DNA of 64,000 nucleotides from Hyphomicrobiales bacterium (lineage in GTDB: Bacteria > Pseudomonadota > Alphaproteobacteria > Rhizobiales > Beijerinckiaceae): positions 38,257 through 102,256 of the forward strand of contig JANXWK010000048.1 of NCBI GenBank assembly GCA_025351165.1, read 5' to 3'. Positions 27,793-36,043 of this stretch are shown piece by piece. Under the pieces are notes generated by a model, which was not told the DNA's origin, ran no database searches, and worked only from the letters and a program-made list of their open reading frames with translations. The number at the start of each line of letters is the position of its first letter. The stretch's first letter is position 1. The position numbers and the translations under genes were made by a program.

Positions 27793-28674
27793 ATCTTCAG
27801 AAATAAGTCGTTTTCGGCATTCTTCCAGCTCGTCTTTTTTTGTTTGATTGAAATCTGGATATTTCAAATTTAATTTTTCGAGTTCATACAAAATAATATT
27901 TGAGACAATAAGTCTTGTGTTTTTTTTATCATCAGCTGGCACTATAAACCAAGGTGCAAACTGAGTACTTGTATGTAGAAAGCATTGCTCGTAAGCCTTT
28001 TGATATTCATCCCAAAATCCACGTTCTTTAATATCACCTTTGTTGAATTTCCAGTTTTTATCTTCTTGATCTATCCTCTTTAAAAAACGTTTGTGCTGCT
28101 CGTCTTTTGAAAGATGGAGAAAAAATTTAATAATTTTAGTACCACTTTTATGTAAGTGATTTTCAAAATTATTAATTGATTCAAACCGCTGTTTCCATTT
28201 ATCCATATTCTTTTCAGATTTAGACGGTAAATTTTCACTTTGTGAAATCTCGGGATGAACCCTTACAATTAAGACATCTTCATAATGGGATCTATTAAAA
28301 ACACCGATCTTGCCGCGCTCAGGCAAAAACATATTTGCACGCCACAAAAAATCATGGTCAAGCTCATTTTGAGATGGATGCTTAAAACTGTGTACCTGGC
28401 ATCCTTGAGGATTAACACCAGACAGAACATGCTTGATTACACTGTCCTTACCTGCTGTATCCATCCCCTGAAAAATTATTAAAACGGCGTGGCAGTGGGA
28501 GGCGTAAAGCATCTCCTGTAAGTTGGAAATTTTTTTAACGTTATCACCAAGGATTTTTTCATAGTCATCCACATTTTTATAAAGTGGTTCCAACAGTGTA
28601 GAACATTGCTTTAAAGTAAAATTTCTGGATGTATCTGCTAAAAAATTTTTATTGAAATCTTTATTTGCTTCCAA
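27790..28674 (-). CDS. Polyphosphate kinase 2 family protein
   Basis: PPK2 enzymes transfer phosphate between polyphosphate and nucleotides. The 294-aa single-domain form has a Walker A-like loop 'GMDTAGKDSVIKHV' at about 70-83, the Walker B/lid region 'FNRSHYEDVLIVRVHPE', and a C-terminal 'PWFIVPADDKKNTR'. The length and N-terminal helices fit class III (or class I) PPK2 rather than the fused class II; nucleotide preference cannot be read. It lies at the edge of a stress-protein cluster. Base use is distinctly AT-rich. Confidence 0.88.
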   Translation of the reverse strand: MEANKDFNKNFLADTSRNFTLKQCSTLLEPLYKNVDDYEKILGDNVKKISNLQEMLYASHCHAVLIIFQGMDTAGKDSVIKHVLSGVNPQGCQVHSFKHPSQNELDHDFLWRANMFLPERGKIGVFNRSHYEDVLIVRVHPEISQSENLPSKSEKNMDKWKQRFESINNFENHLHKSGTKIIKFFLHLSKDEQHKRFLKRIDQEDKNWKFNKGDIKERGFWDEYQKAYEQCFLHTSTQFAPWFIVPADDKKNTRLIVSNIILYELEKLNLKYPDFNQTKKDELEECRKRLISED

Positions 28675-28686
28675 ACTGTCTACCCC

Positions 28687-29010
28687 TTACCTATGCTTGC
28701 GCGGACTATTATCATAAGCATGATAACTGCTATTTTTTCGATAATGACAGATATAACCGTATTCACCATAATAATTTCTATTCATTGAATGTTGGGAATA
28801 TGACCTGCCGCCATAATAATGGTCACTGCTATTATATCAGTAATCATCATATTTTTGACGATTAGATGCCACAGCGGATTCAACACCAAAGGCAAACAAT
28901 CCTAAAACCGCCACTGGTTCAGCATTTCTTCGTTTGGAATATTTTACAGGTTCCCATTTATGTTGCTGATAAAAAGTTTTGTACCAATTTGTAACGGTGA
29001 TGATATAATA
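28687..29010 (-). pseudogene. Decayed BA14K-like gene
   Basis: The minus strand reads as protein-like sequence in one frame: 'TNWYKTFYQQHKWEPVKYSK', then a small-residue helix 'AEPVAVLGLFAFGVESAVAS', then a TGA at 28837-28839, then a Tyr/Asn/Ser-rich tail ending 'CHYRKNSSYHAYDNS' and TAA at 28687-28689. This order (aromatic stretch, glycine-zipper-like helix, Tyr-rich linker, C-x-x-R/Y-x-S-Y-x-x-x-D-N) matches BA14K-family secreted proteins of Rhizobiales. A second TAA at 29011-29013 and the absence of a start suggest decay from both sides. Confidence 0.45.
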
Positions 29011-29164
29011 TTATCGCAAAGAATTGAACGGGCGCCCGTAATTTAGCTGATAGGTAATATTTATATTTGCTAAAAAAATAGATCGTTTTTGTTTTTTTTT
29101 AGATACAATAAACATTACATGAGGAAAATAAATTTTAAAAATACAACCGATCCTATCCTACTAC

Positions 29165-29197
29165 ATGTAAAAACAGCCTCTCTGAAGGAGGCTGTTT
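29165..29197 (-). terminator. Terminator of the membrane microprotein operon
   Basis: AAACAGCCTC and GAGGCTGTTT form a perfect 10-bp stem with a 7-nt loop. On the minus strand it runs into TTTTTACATG. It lies just after the 25-aa ORF. Confidence 0.85.
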
Positions 29198-29202
29198 GTA
29201 TT

Positions 29203-29280
29203 CTATCGAGAAAATAAAGCCAGTAATATGATAATCGGAAGTGGTATTCCGAGCATCCAAAGTATTATTCCGCGTCCCAT
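29203..29280 (-). CDS. 25-aa hydrophobic microprotein (MGRGIILW... type)
   Basis: Reads M-G-R-G then one hydrophobic helix (IILWMLGIPLPIIILLALFS) and ends R-stop. AAGGAG lies 5 bp before the ATG. It starts 15 bp after the 304-aa membrane protein gene and ends 6 bp before the terminator stem, so it is the last gene of that operon. The MGRG-aliphatic-PxP pattern resembles tiny membrane proteins seen widely in proteobacteria but rarely annotated. Function unknown. Confidence 0.72.
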   Translation of the reverse strand: MGRGIILWMLGIPLPIIILLALFSR

Positions 29281-29295
29281 GTTAACTCCTTTGTT

Positions 29296-30210
29296 TTAGA
29301 CAGACTTGCGTCGGTTCCAGCTGGAAAAATGATTTGCTCCAAGCTTTTCTGAACGATGCTCACCGCCCATTGTTGCAGCCCACCAAGATGCAGCTGCGCC
29401 AACTACCAAAGATGCAGCTGTAAGAAAACCTGCAAGGACACTTGATTTACGAACTGTTTCTGCTCCAGCCCTTGTGCGTTCCTTTATCTGGTTTACTTCA
29501 GCCAAAGCTGTATCGACCCGTCGAGTTGCACTTTGAGCATTAATGCCTGTTCTAGCCGCTACTTCAAGTTCCAGATATGCTTTATCATCAGTTGTAATGG
29601 CTCCATTCGCAGCCGATACAGCAAGTATGCGCATAATATCATTTCTCATGTCATTTTGAGAACCAGATACGCTTGTGTTAGGACGGAGCATCTTGTCAGC
29701 TGTGTAAATTAGGGGATCTGAGAGTTCAGACATTGGCAATGATGATATCTCGCTCATTTGGCCAGAACTATTTAGACTTGCTGGTGAAGGTTTAGGTGCA
29801 TTGGCAATAGAAATCACCGCCAGATAAATCATGAATAGCGAGACGAGAGCCCAAACGACAAGACCATGTGCACCATCTTGGATTTCAGTTTCCTCTGTGT
29901 TCAACCCTGAAGGTCTGTGTAACCTTCCGGTAAAATAGGCACCTACAATAAAGCTTGATATAACTGTCCATACTAACCATAGGGAAGCTGCTATGCCGAT
30001 TGCTCTCGATGAAAACCCCTTATTTGGTAGGGCTGAAGTAGAAGACAAGCCAATTGCAGTGCCAAAAGCTGAGAGCAATGCAAAAGTTGCTATGGATATT
30101 ATAGCCCCTGCAAATATTGCGCCCCAATCAACATATGTAATTTTGCTATCTAAAACAGCATCAGATTTATAGGCAGACGCGCCTCTTTGAGGCAATGTTG
30201 TGTCATTCAT
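29296..30210 (-). CDS. Four-helix membrane protein (often annotated PhnA-like)
   Basis: A 304-aa membrane protein with hydrophobic segments near 28-53, 75-96, 118-138 and 268-285. 'VDWGAIFAGAIISIATFALL' opens the first helix. Between helices 3 and 4 lies a soluble stretch with 'RTGINAQSATRRVDTALAEV'. Similar proteins in rhizobia carry the name PhnA-like, without known function. It is flanked by two membrane microprotein genes in one operon driven by a putative EcfG promoter, which suggests an envelope stress role. Confidence 0.6.
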   Translation of the reverse strand: MNDTTLPQRGASAYKSDAVLDSKITYVDWGAIFAGAIISIATFALLSAFGTAIGLSSTSALPNKGFSSRAIGIAASLWLVWTVISSFIVGAYFTGRLHRPSGLNTEETEIQDGAHGLVVWALVSLFMIYLAVISIANAPKPSPASLNSSGQMSEISSLPMSELSDPLIYTADKMLRPNTSVSGSQNDMRNDIMRILAVSAANGAITTDDKAYLELEVAARTGINAQSATRRVDTALAEVNQIKERTRAGAETVRKSSVLAGFLTAASLVVGAAASWWAATMGGEHRSEKLGANHFSSWNRRKSV

Positions 30211-30245
30211 TGGTACAATTTCCTTTAAAAATTGGTTAAAAGACT

Positions 30246-30320
30246 TTATCGTAAGCCAAGAAACGAAAGTATAGCCAAAACAATCACAACAAGACCTACT
30301 AAATATACAATGCCGTTCAT
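30246..30320 (-). CDS. 24-aa hydrophobic microprotein (MNGIVYLVGL... type)
   Basis: Reads M-N-G then a single helix (IVYLVGLVVIVLAILSFLGL) and R-stop. GGGAG lies 7 bp before the ATG, and an EcfG-type promoter ends 45 bp upstream. It leads the 304-aa membrane protein gene by 35 bp. The strong ribosome site, fixed promoter spacing and clean helix support a real gene of the kind missed by ORF length cut-offs. Confidence 0.68.
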   Translation of the reverse strand: MNGIVYLVGLVVIVLAILSFLGLR

Positions 30321-30365
30321 TTTAATCTCCCGATCTTATTTAAGTTCGTAGTGTTCATATTTTCA

Positions 30366-30390
30366 AACTATGATAAAAGTGCATAGTTCC
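30366..30390 (-). promoter_or_regulatory. EcfG-type promoter of the membrane microprotein operon
   Basis: On the minus strand GGAAC is followed after 16 bp by AGTT (consensus GGAAC-N16-CGTT, one mismatch). It lies 45 bp before the 24-aa ORF. Confidence 0.6.
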
Positions 30391-30406
30391 ATGTATATAA
30401 TATTAT

Positions 30407-30826
30407 TTAATCTGAAGGATGCTCTTTTGAACCCTTGAGATACCGCCCGCCTAAAGCGCTTACAAGAACTATACCTAACAATGAGTAGATACCAGCTTTA
30501 GGGTATTTTCTAAACATTCTCAAACCAATCGGCGCCGCAAAAAGAGCAGTTGACGTTAGTGTTGATCCTGTTTGAGGCCTCTTTTTATAAAAATTAGCAA
30601 ATAAAACAAGGATAAGAGCAAGCAAGGAAAGGGCAGAAAAAATTACAAGACTTGCTTTGAACTGACCCATCATGTCTGACAGAAAAATAAAAACTGAGAA
30701 AACACCAAAAAATAAAGCAATAAACCCCACAAAACAGGCGACCGCTAATATAGCAGCCGCCGTTAAACGCTGTTTAAACACCTTACCAGTTTGAGTTTCC
30801 GATAAAAAGTTTACAGGATTCCACAT
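30407..30826 (-). CDS. Holin-superfamily-like membrane protein
   Basis: A 139-aa protein with two strong helices at about 22-50 and 56-80 ('AAAILAVACFVGFIALFFGVF' type and 'SLVIFSALSLLALILVLFANF'), a basic break 'KKRPQ', and a weaker C-terminal helix 'AGIYSLLGIVLVSALGG'. This layout recalls Actinobacterial/YqjE-type holin-like proteins that pair with DUF883 proteins. It starts 4 bp after the DUF883-like gene, so the two form an operon comparable to E. coli yqjD-yqjE. Not phage-derived by context. Confidence 0.65.
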   Translation of the reverse strand: MWNPVNFLSETQTGKVFKQRLTAAAILAVACFVGFIALFFGVFSVFIFLSDMMGQFKASLVIFSALSLLALILVLFANFYKKRPQTGSTLTSTALFAAPIGLRMFRKYPKAGIYSLLGIVLVSALGGRYLKGSKEHPSD

Positions 30827-30830
30827 AAAC

Positions 30831-31166
30831 TTATCGCGCTGTTATCATGCCAAACAGCACACCTATTGCAGCCGCAATACCTAATGAACGTAGCGGCCGA
30901 GCATTAAGTTCTTCAGCTATTAACTTTTGTAGTTCAGAAGCTCTATCTTTAGCTGCTGATTTGATGACATCAGTGTCAACGCCTACTGATTTCAATCTGT
31001 CTGATACATTTTGTGCAAGCTCAGTTGCCCCTTTTGTAACGCTGTCTTGAAGATTTGATGCTTCATTCTTAACCGTTGAGGAAGCTTGATGTAATGTATT
31101 TGCAGCGTCATCTCTTGTAGATTGAACTGCAGCGATAGTGCGTGATTTTTGATCTTCGTAACCCAT
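30831..31166 (-). CDS. DUF883/ElaB-YqjD-like stress protein
   Basis: A 111-aa protein: a long amphipathic helical region ('TRDDAANTLHQASSTVKNEA', 'KDRASELQKLIAEELNARPL') followed by a single C-terminal membrane helix 'GIAAAIGVLFGMITAR'. This is the plan of YqjD/ElaB, inner-membrane proteins that tether ribosomes in stationary phase in E. coli. The start is the ATG of 'MGYEDQ' with AAGGAGAG, not the 44-codon longer frame. A full-consensus EcfG promoter lies 72 bp upstream. Confidence 0.78.
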   Translation of the reverse strand: MGYEDQKSRTIAAVQSTRDDAANTLHQASSTVKNEASNLQDSVTKGATELAQNVSDRLKSVGVDTDVIKSAAKDRASELQKLIAEELNARPLRSLGIAAAIGVLFGMITAR

Positions 31167-31238
31167 GATTTCTCTCCTTAAATTGCAAACAAGTATCAAC
31201 ATGTAATATTGACAAACTTGTTCAGTCTTCAAAACAAG

Positions 31239-31263
31239 AACGATATGGATAACTATTTGTTCC
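31239..31263 (-). promoter_or_regulatory. Consensus EcfG promoter of the DUF883/holin-like operon
   Basis: On the minus strand GGAAC, exactly 16 bp, then CGTT: an exact match to the alphaproteobacterial general-stress sigma (EcfG/RpoE2) consensus. Confidence 0.78.
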
Positions 31264-31411
31264 TTAAAAAAACACATTTGTAATTTTTTGTGTTTCAAAT
31301 TTAGTAAAAACAGTTTTTATCTGCTTAAATAGAAGTCTTGAGTTGATAGTTAAAAAATTGAAAAAACAGATTAAGAAAAAACGGACCAGGAGAAGAAATA
31401 AATTAAAATGA

Positions 31412-31436
31412 GGAACAAATTAAATTATTCAATGTT
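31412..31436 (+). promoter_or_regulatory. EcfG-type promoter of csbD
   Basis: GGAAC-N16-TGTT, one mismatch from consensus, 50 bp before the csbD ATG. It faces away from the DUF883 promoter 150 bp to its left. Confidence 0.65.
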
Positions 31437-31486
31437 TCAAAATTAAGAAAGTTTAATCTGGGGCTTTCTTTAAATGGAGAATTATT

Positions 31487-31678
31487 ATGAATAGTACGAC
31501 AGATAAAATCAAGGGCGCTGCTGATAAGGTAATTGGTAACGTTAAACAAGCCGCAGGTAAAGCTGTTGGAAATGATAAACTTCAGGCTGAAGGCGTAGTT
31601 CAGGAACAAAAAGGTAATGTAGAAAGCCTTGTGGGTGAAACTAAAGACACAGTCAAAAAGGCTGTTTATCACGATTAA
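31487..31678 (+). CDS. CsbD-family stress protein
   Basis: A 63-aa hydrophilic protein with the CsbD pattern 'DKIKGAADKVIGNVKQAAGK' and 'QAEGVVQEQKG'. CsbD proteins are strongly induced general-stress proteins of unknown biochemical function. GGAG precedes the ATG. It is monocistronic between an EcfG-type promoter and a terminator. Confidence 0.9.
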   Translation: MNSTTDKIKGAADKVIGNVKQAAGKAVGNDKLQAEGVVQEQKGNVESLVGETKDTVKKAVYHD

Positions 31679-31686
31679 AAACCTTA

Positions 31687-31720
31687 CCCCGTCATTTTTA
31701 AAAATTGGCGGGGTCTATTT
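31687..31720 (+). terminator. Terminator after csbD, convergent with the sensor kinase gene
   Basis: CCCCGTCA and TGGCGGGG form the base, extended by TTTTT/AAAAA, followed by TCTATTT. It overlaps the end of the converging kinase gene. Confidence 0.8.
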
Positions 31721-33059
31721 ATAAATTTTTTAAATCCACGCTTTCAGAAAAAGGTATTTTTATAACTGATCTATACCCTTTTCTTTCTTTTTCTGGCCAA
31801 AGAGAATTTGTTTCCAAAGTGGCATTCATACTTTTAAGCAGGCTTTGAATAATGGAATGTCCTAATCCGGCATACTTACTTTCGAGACTTTTGCCCACTC
31901 CATTATCCTCAACAGAAAGTTCAATAAAAGGTTGATCACAATTGGTTTTAGTTGTGAGTGTAACTAGAATTTCCCCTGACATGCCATCTGGAAACCCATG
32001 CTTTAAGGAATTAGTAGTAAGTTCATTAGCTAAAACAATGTAGGATACAGCATCTTTGCCGGGTAAAAAAATATCTTCGATTACATATTTTAAAGTAAGT
32101 CCTCTTTCATCCGCAATTTGCTGCGTATCCAGTAAAAGATTTTCTAGATAAGGCTTAGCCTTGATTTCATCTGTATCAAGATCGAGTTGTAACCTTCTTT
32201 GTCCAGCAGCTATAGCAGAAATACGTACTCGAGCATCCAAAAGAGCTGTTTTGACTGCATCATTATCACTTTTACGGATCTGAACGCCAATAATTGCTGA
32301 AATCATGGCAAGATTATTACCAACCCTGTGCGTCACATCTTGCAAAAGTGCGGTAACTCTGTTTTTTTCCTGTTCAAGTGCTTGAGTTCTATCGCGAATA
32401 ATTTCATCAAGTTTTTCGTTTGAAACAACAAGATCTTTATTTTTTTGATAAAATTTTCTTAATTGGTTTGCAGCAAAAATAACAAATGAAAATATGCTCA
32501 ACAATAGAAATACTGTGGCAAATTGTTGATCCTGATCAGCTGCAAGAGTTCTGCTTTTTAATAACGTGTCTTCTTCAGCAAGAAGACTGACTAGCGTCTT
32601 ACGGATTTCATCCATAAGCAGTTTTCCACTTTCACTGGATATTATAGTAAGGGCCTCACTATGTTTTTGCTCTTTGACAAGAGAAATTGTTTCATCAAGT
32701 TCAGCAAATTTTTTAACAACATTATTTTTCAAAGTAGTGAGACACACACCTTTTCTATAATTTTCTGCTATTAAAAATTTAATATATTGAAGCTGGTGTA
32801 AACTTTCATCTTTTGATAATTTGTATAAACCCAAAAATCTTTCATTTTGTGTGATGATGAAACCCCGTTGACTGGATTCAGCATCAACTACATTTCGCAT
32901 CAGACGTTCCGCAGATGCTTTAACATCCATGGTATGCAAAACCATCTCAGCACTGCTTGAGGCAAATCTGTTGAATAAAAAAGAACCACAAAGCAGAATA
33001 AAAGTTGTACTAACAAGAATTAAAATACCCCATTTTGCTTTTTGCCACTCAAATTTCAT
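31719..33059 (-). CDS. CHASE3-type sensor histidine kinase (HisKA_2 family)
   Basis: A 446-aa membrane kinase. Helices at about 11-30 and 181-200 bracket a periplasmic four-helix CHASE3-like sensor with the hallmark 'VVDAESSQRGFIIT'. A coiled coil leads to a HisKA_2 dimerisation domain with the phospho-acceptor His244 in 'THRVGNNLAMI', then an HATPase_c domain with 'ANELTTNSLKHG' and 'DNGVGK'. HisKA_2/HWE kinases feed PhyR in the general stress response, and the gene lies beside EcfG-type promoters, so it is a candidate input kinase; phyR, nepR and ecfG are not in the window. AGGAA precedes the ATG. Confidence 0.85.
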   Translation of the reverse strand: MKFEWQKAKWGILILVSTTFILLCGSFLFNRFASSSAEMVLHTMDVKASAERLMRNVVDAESSQRGFIITQNERFLGLYKLSKDESLHQLQYIKFLIAENYRKGVCLTTLKNNVVKKFAELDETISLVKEQKHSEALTIISSESGKLLMDEIRKTLVSLLAEEDTLLKSRTLAADQDQQFATVFLLLSIFSFVIFAANQLRKFYQKNKDLVVSNEKLDEIIRDRTQALEQEKNRVTALLQDVTHRVGNNLAMISAIIGVQIRKSDNDAVKTALLDARVRISAIAAGQRRLQLDLDTDEIKAKPYLENLLLDTQQIADERGLTLKYVIEDIFLPGKDAVSYIVLANELTTNSLKHGFPDGMSGEILVTLTTKTNCDQPFIELSVEDNGVGKSLESKYAGLGHSIIQSLLKSMNATLETNSLWPEKERKGYRSVIKIPFSESVDLKNL

Positions 33060-33298
33060 GGGTATTAGTTCCTAATAGCTTCAGATATTTAAAAATACTT
33101 AAAAATTAGAATTGTTGCATAAAGCAGGCTTTATTATGTTGTAATATGGCTTTGCAAAGAATCCCGTGAAAGATTTTGGCTGAATATTTTTTTGGTTAAG
33201 TTTACAATTTATCGGAAAAAATGCACATCTAAGCACCACTCGACAACATACGTATTTTTGATTAATTGTTTATTAAGTAAATAATTATGTGAGGGCGT

Positions 33299-33967
33299 AT
33301 GAATTATTTCTCTGTATCTAAACTCAATTCTGCTGCATTTTCTATCCTTACATTAATCCTTTCTGGCTGCATGGAAACAGCGTCTGACCTTAATGCAGTA
33401 CGCCCTAAACCAACAATGCAGCAAATATTGGCTCCCAATATCCCTGTTAGTTTAATATCAGTGGATGGCCTACCTGTTTCAAAAAACCAGCAGCTCAATG
33501 AGTTGCTTCTAGAGGAAGCAAAGCAGAGAAATGTAATTTTGACCATGGAAAGTGGCCAGCCACGCTTTAAAATCAAAGGTTATATGTCTGCTTACACTGT
33601 TGAAGGCGGAACAGTCATGAGTTGGGTATGGGATATGTATGACACACATTTACAACGTGCACAGCGCTTGGGAAGTTCAACACTCATCAAACGCAATCAT
33701 ATTGACCCTTGGTCGGTTGTAGATGATGCAACGTTAAAAATTGTAGCATCAAACAGCATGGATGAAATCGTGGCATATCTTGCATCTGCAAAAGATGAAT
33801 TATTACAGGACTGGAAAAAGCGGCCTGAAAAAATAATTCCAGACAACCAAATTTCACGAGATTCAATCCCTCAGAACCAAAATGTACCAAAGACACGCCC
33901 TGCCCTTACACACTCTCTACACTCTACGGGTTTTTCAAAGTTTTCTGCGTTGGATTTAAAGCATTAA
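33299..33967 (+). CDS. Putative lipoprotein of unknown function
   Basis: A 222-aa protein with a lipoprotein signal peptide: 'SILTLILSGC' with lipobox L-S-G-C at residues 21-24. The mature part has a small alpha/beta domain ('LLLEEAKQRNVILTMESGQP', 'RFKIKGYMSAYTVEGGT') in which a predicted strand pattern and 'WVWDMYD' suggest an outer-membrane-facing assembly lipoprotein, followed by a low-complexity C-terminal tail rich in N, P and Q. Not recognised beyond that. Monocistronic; the 240 bp upstream shows no identifiable site. Confidence 0.62.
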   Translation: MNYFSVSKLNSAAFSILTLILSGCMETASDLNAVRPKPTMQQILAPNIPVSLISVDGLPVSKNQQLNELLLEEAKQRNVILTMESGQPRFKIKGYMSAYTVEGGTVMSWVWDMYDTHLQRAQRLGSSTLIKRNHIDPWSVVDDATLKIVASNSMDEIVAYLASAKDELLQDWKKRPEKIIPDNQISRDSIPQNQNVPKTRPALTHSLHSTGFSKFSALDLKH

Positions 33968-34091
33968 AAATTATTTACACTTAATTTTCGTTCTATTTTG
34001 TAACTATGGATTGAACCCGAATGCTATCTCTGCTTAGAAACAGCCTGTATGTCAGAACATGACATTTTAAAGTGTGGCACCGGAGATAGTA

Positions 34092-35036
34092 ATGACCAAT
34101 CGCATCAAGCTCGTCGCGGGCAATTCCAATCGTCCGCTGGCTGAAGCCATTGCTGCCTATCTTGCAGTTCCTTTGGCAAAATGCCAGGTACGGCGCTTTG
34201 CAGATATGGAAATATTTGTTGAAATTCAGGAAAATGTGCGTGGAGAGGATGTTTTTATCATCCAGTCTACCTCATTTCCAACAAACGACCATCTCATGGA
34301 GCTGCTGATCATCACAGATGCCCTGCGCCGATCATCTGCACGCCGTATCACTGCAGTCATGCCATATTTTGGATATGCTAGGCAGGATCGTAAACCTGGT
34401 CCCCGTACACCGATTTCTGCCAAGCTGGTTGCCAATATGATTACCCGTGCAGGTGCAGATCGCGTAATGACGCTCGATCTGCATGCAGGCCAAATCCAGG
34501 GCTTTTTTGATATTCCAACTGATAATCTTTTTGCCCAGCCCTCTATGGTGGCAGATATTAAAGAGCGCATGGATTTATCGAATACTGTTGTTGTCTCTCC
34601 AGATGTGGGCGGCGTTGTACGTGCCCGTGCCTTGGCAAAACGCATAGATGCCCAGTTGGCAATTGTGGATAAACGCCGCGAACGTCCTGGCGAAAGCGAA
34701 GTGATGAACGTTATTGGCGAGGTAAAAGGCAAAAGCTGCATACTTATAGATGATATTATTGATTCAGGTGGAACCCTTTGCAACGCGGCAGATGCATTGC
34801 TGGAAAAAGGCGCAAAGGAAGTTTACGCCTATATCACGCATGGTGTGCTCTCAGGTGGTGCAGTTGCCCGAATTACGGCCTCAAAACTCAAAGAACTTGT
34901 AATTACAGATTCAATCCAGCCAACAGAAGCCGTGCGCGTTGCCAGAAACATCCGCGTTATCTCTGTAGCAACACTGCTTGGCGAAGCTATTGGCAGAACA
35001 GCCACAGAAGCAAGTGTGTCGAGTTTGTTTGATTAG
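34092..35036 (+). CDS. prs: Ribose-phosphate pyrophosphokinase
   Basis: Makes PRPP from ribose-5-phosphate and ATP for nucleotide, His and Trp synthesis; 314 aa. Catalytic features include '[16 protein letters not shown]', '[18 protein letters not shown]' and the PRPP loop '[18 protein letters not shown]'. The ATG at 34092 is chosen because GGAGAT lies 5 bp upstream; a GTG six codons earlier is in frame. Monocistronic. Confidence 0.97.
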   Translation: MTNRIKLVAGNSNRPLAEAIAAYLAVPLAKCQVRRFADMEIFVEIQENVRGEDVFIIQSTSFPTNDHLMELLIITDALRRSSARRITAVMPYFGYARQDRKPGPRTPISAKLVANMITRAGADRVMTLDLHAGQIQGFFDIPTDNLFAQPSMVADIKERMDLSNTVVVSPDVGGVVRARALAKRIDAQLAIVDKRRERPGESEVMNVIGEVKGKSCILIDDIIDSGGTLCNAADALLEKGAKEVYAYITHGVLSGGAVARITASKLKELVITDSIQPTEAVRVARNIRVISVATLLGEAIGRTATEASVSSLFD

Positions 35037-35114
35037 GAAATAGCTTCAGTCAAAAGTGGACGACAAATAGCTTCTATTTTTAAAATTGCATCATCAATTT
35101 TTTTCGTGATAGGG

Positions 35115-35228
35115 TCACACGATGATGCCTTCAATAGCCAGACGCTCTGCCAGTTGATCTGTTTGAGGCGAGGCTTTATCTTTAAAACACCATCTCAAGG
35201 CGATTGATGCATCAATAACAAGACTCAT
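35115..35228 (-). pseudogene. Truncated PIN-domain (VapC-like) toxin
   Basis: Starts with the PIN hallmark 'MSLVIDASIALRWCFKDKAS' (first acidic residue Asp6) but stops at 37 residues, where full VapC toxins run to about 130, so three of four metal ligands are lost. Its ATG overlaps the antitoxin TGA (ATGA), the standard antitoxin-toxin coupling. Beyond the stop another frame reads 'KIDDAILKIEAICRPLLTEA', possibly leftover coding sequence after an internal deletion. Confidence 0.72.
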
Positions 35229-35464
35229 TTACGCCCTTCGTTACGCAGTTCCTGCCACGAAATGCCGCCAAGCGTTGAAAATTTGCGAGAAGCTCGTAAT
35301 TTTTTCATCGCTTCAATACTGCGCTCTAGACAAATATTTTCTGCCCCAATGAGCTTGGCTAAAGGCTTACCATGCTTGGTTATGACAATCTCTTCACCAT
35401 TAGCAGCCCGATCCGGTAAGCTGGACAAATGTGTCTTGGCTTCAAACGCTCCAATGCTTATCAT
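35225..35464 (-). CDS. Phd/YefM-family antitoxin
   Basis: A 79-aa protein with the Phd/YefM N-terminal DNA-binding fold: 'ISIGAFEAKTHLSSL', 'GEEIVITKHGKPLAKLIG'. The C-terminal 'RASRKFSTLGGISWQELRNE' would be the toxin-neutralising tail. The start is the ATG of 'MISIG' rather than the 18-codon longer frame. The coupled PIN toxin is broken, so the antitoxin may now serve only as an autoregulator or an anti-addiction remnant. Confidence 0.85.
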   Translation of the reverse strand: MISIGAFEAKTHLSSLPDRAANGEEIVITKHGKPLAKLIGAENICLERSIEAMKKLRASRKFSTLGGISWQELRNEGRK

Positions 35465-35541
35465 CAAACAGCTCCCGTTCTTGAATTCAAGTCTATAAGT
35501 TAGACCAGAATTTTGCAACTAGGTGTCAAAAGGTAAGCTCC

Positions 35542-35901
35542 ATGAACCATATCCAGTTCAACAAGTTTTGTGCATCCTTGCCCCACGCGACATATGTGGT
35601 GCAATGGGGTGGCTCACATGTCTGGAAAGTCGCTGGCAAGGTATTTGCCATTAATACACAGGTTAATAACTCGCCCGCGTTCACCTTTAAAACCAGTGAG
35701 TTATCTTTTGAAATGCTCAAAGACCAGCAAGGCCTGCGCCCTGCCCCGTATCTAGCCTCTCGTGGCTTAAAATGGATCCAAAATTATGCGGATAATGGGC
35801 TTAATGATGAAGAGCTAAAAGCTTACGTCCGCCAGTCGTATAAAATGGTGTTTCAAAGTCTGCCAAATAGAAAACAATCCGAGTTAAATGACAAATCATA
35901 G
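35542..35901 (+). CDS. MmcQ/YjbR family protein
   Basis: A 119-aa single-domain protein of the YjbR fold, sometimes called DNA-binding by its CyaY-like structure. Features: 'FNKFCASLPHATYVVQWGGS', 'WKVAGKVFAI', and 'PAPYLASRGLKWIQ' with the typical aromatic-basic surface. Function in the cell is unknown. It diverges from the TA remnant with about 75 bp between them. Confidence 0.82.
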   Translation: MNHIQFNKFCASLPHATYVVQWGGSHVWKVAGKVFAINTQVNNSPAFTFKTSELSFEMLKDQQGLRPAPYLASRGLKWIQNYADNGLNDEELKAYVRQSYKMVFQSLPNRKQSELNDKS

Positions 35902-36043
35902 CACTTTAAATATTTTGGTAATGGTTTGCTAACGTGATCCAAAGGTAATCTCAGATTCAATGTTAAAATAATAGTCTGTTAGCTTTTAAATATGCATACT
36001 TTGCATTTACAGAGCTAGCATCAGCGGACATCAGAAATGTGTC

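Noticed and set aside
28665..28865. 66-aa plus-strand ORF rich in His and Tyr
   Set aside because: It is the antisense of the BA14K-like remnant; the minus-strand reading has the more coherent family-like layout.
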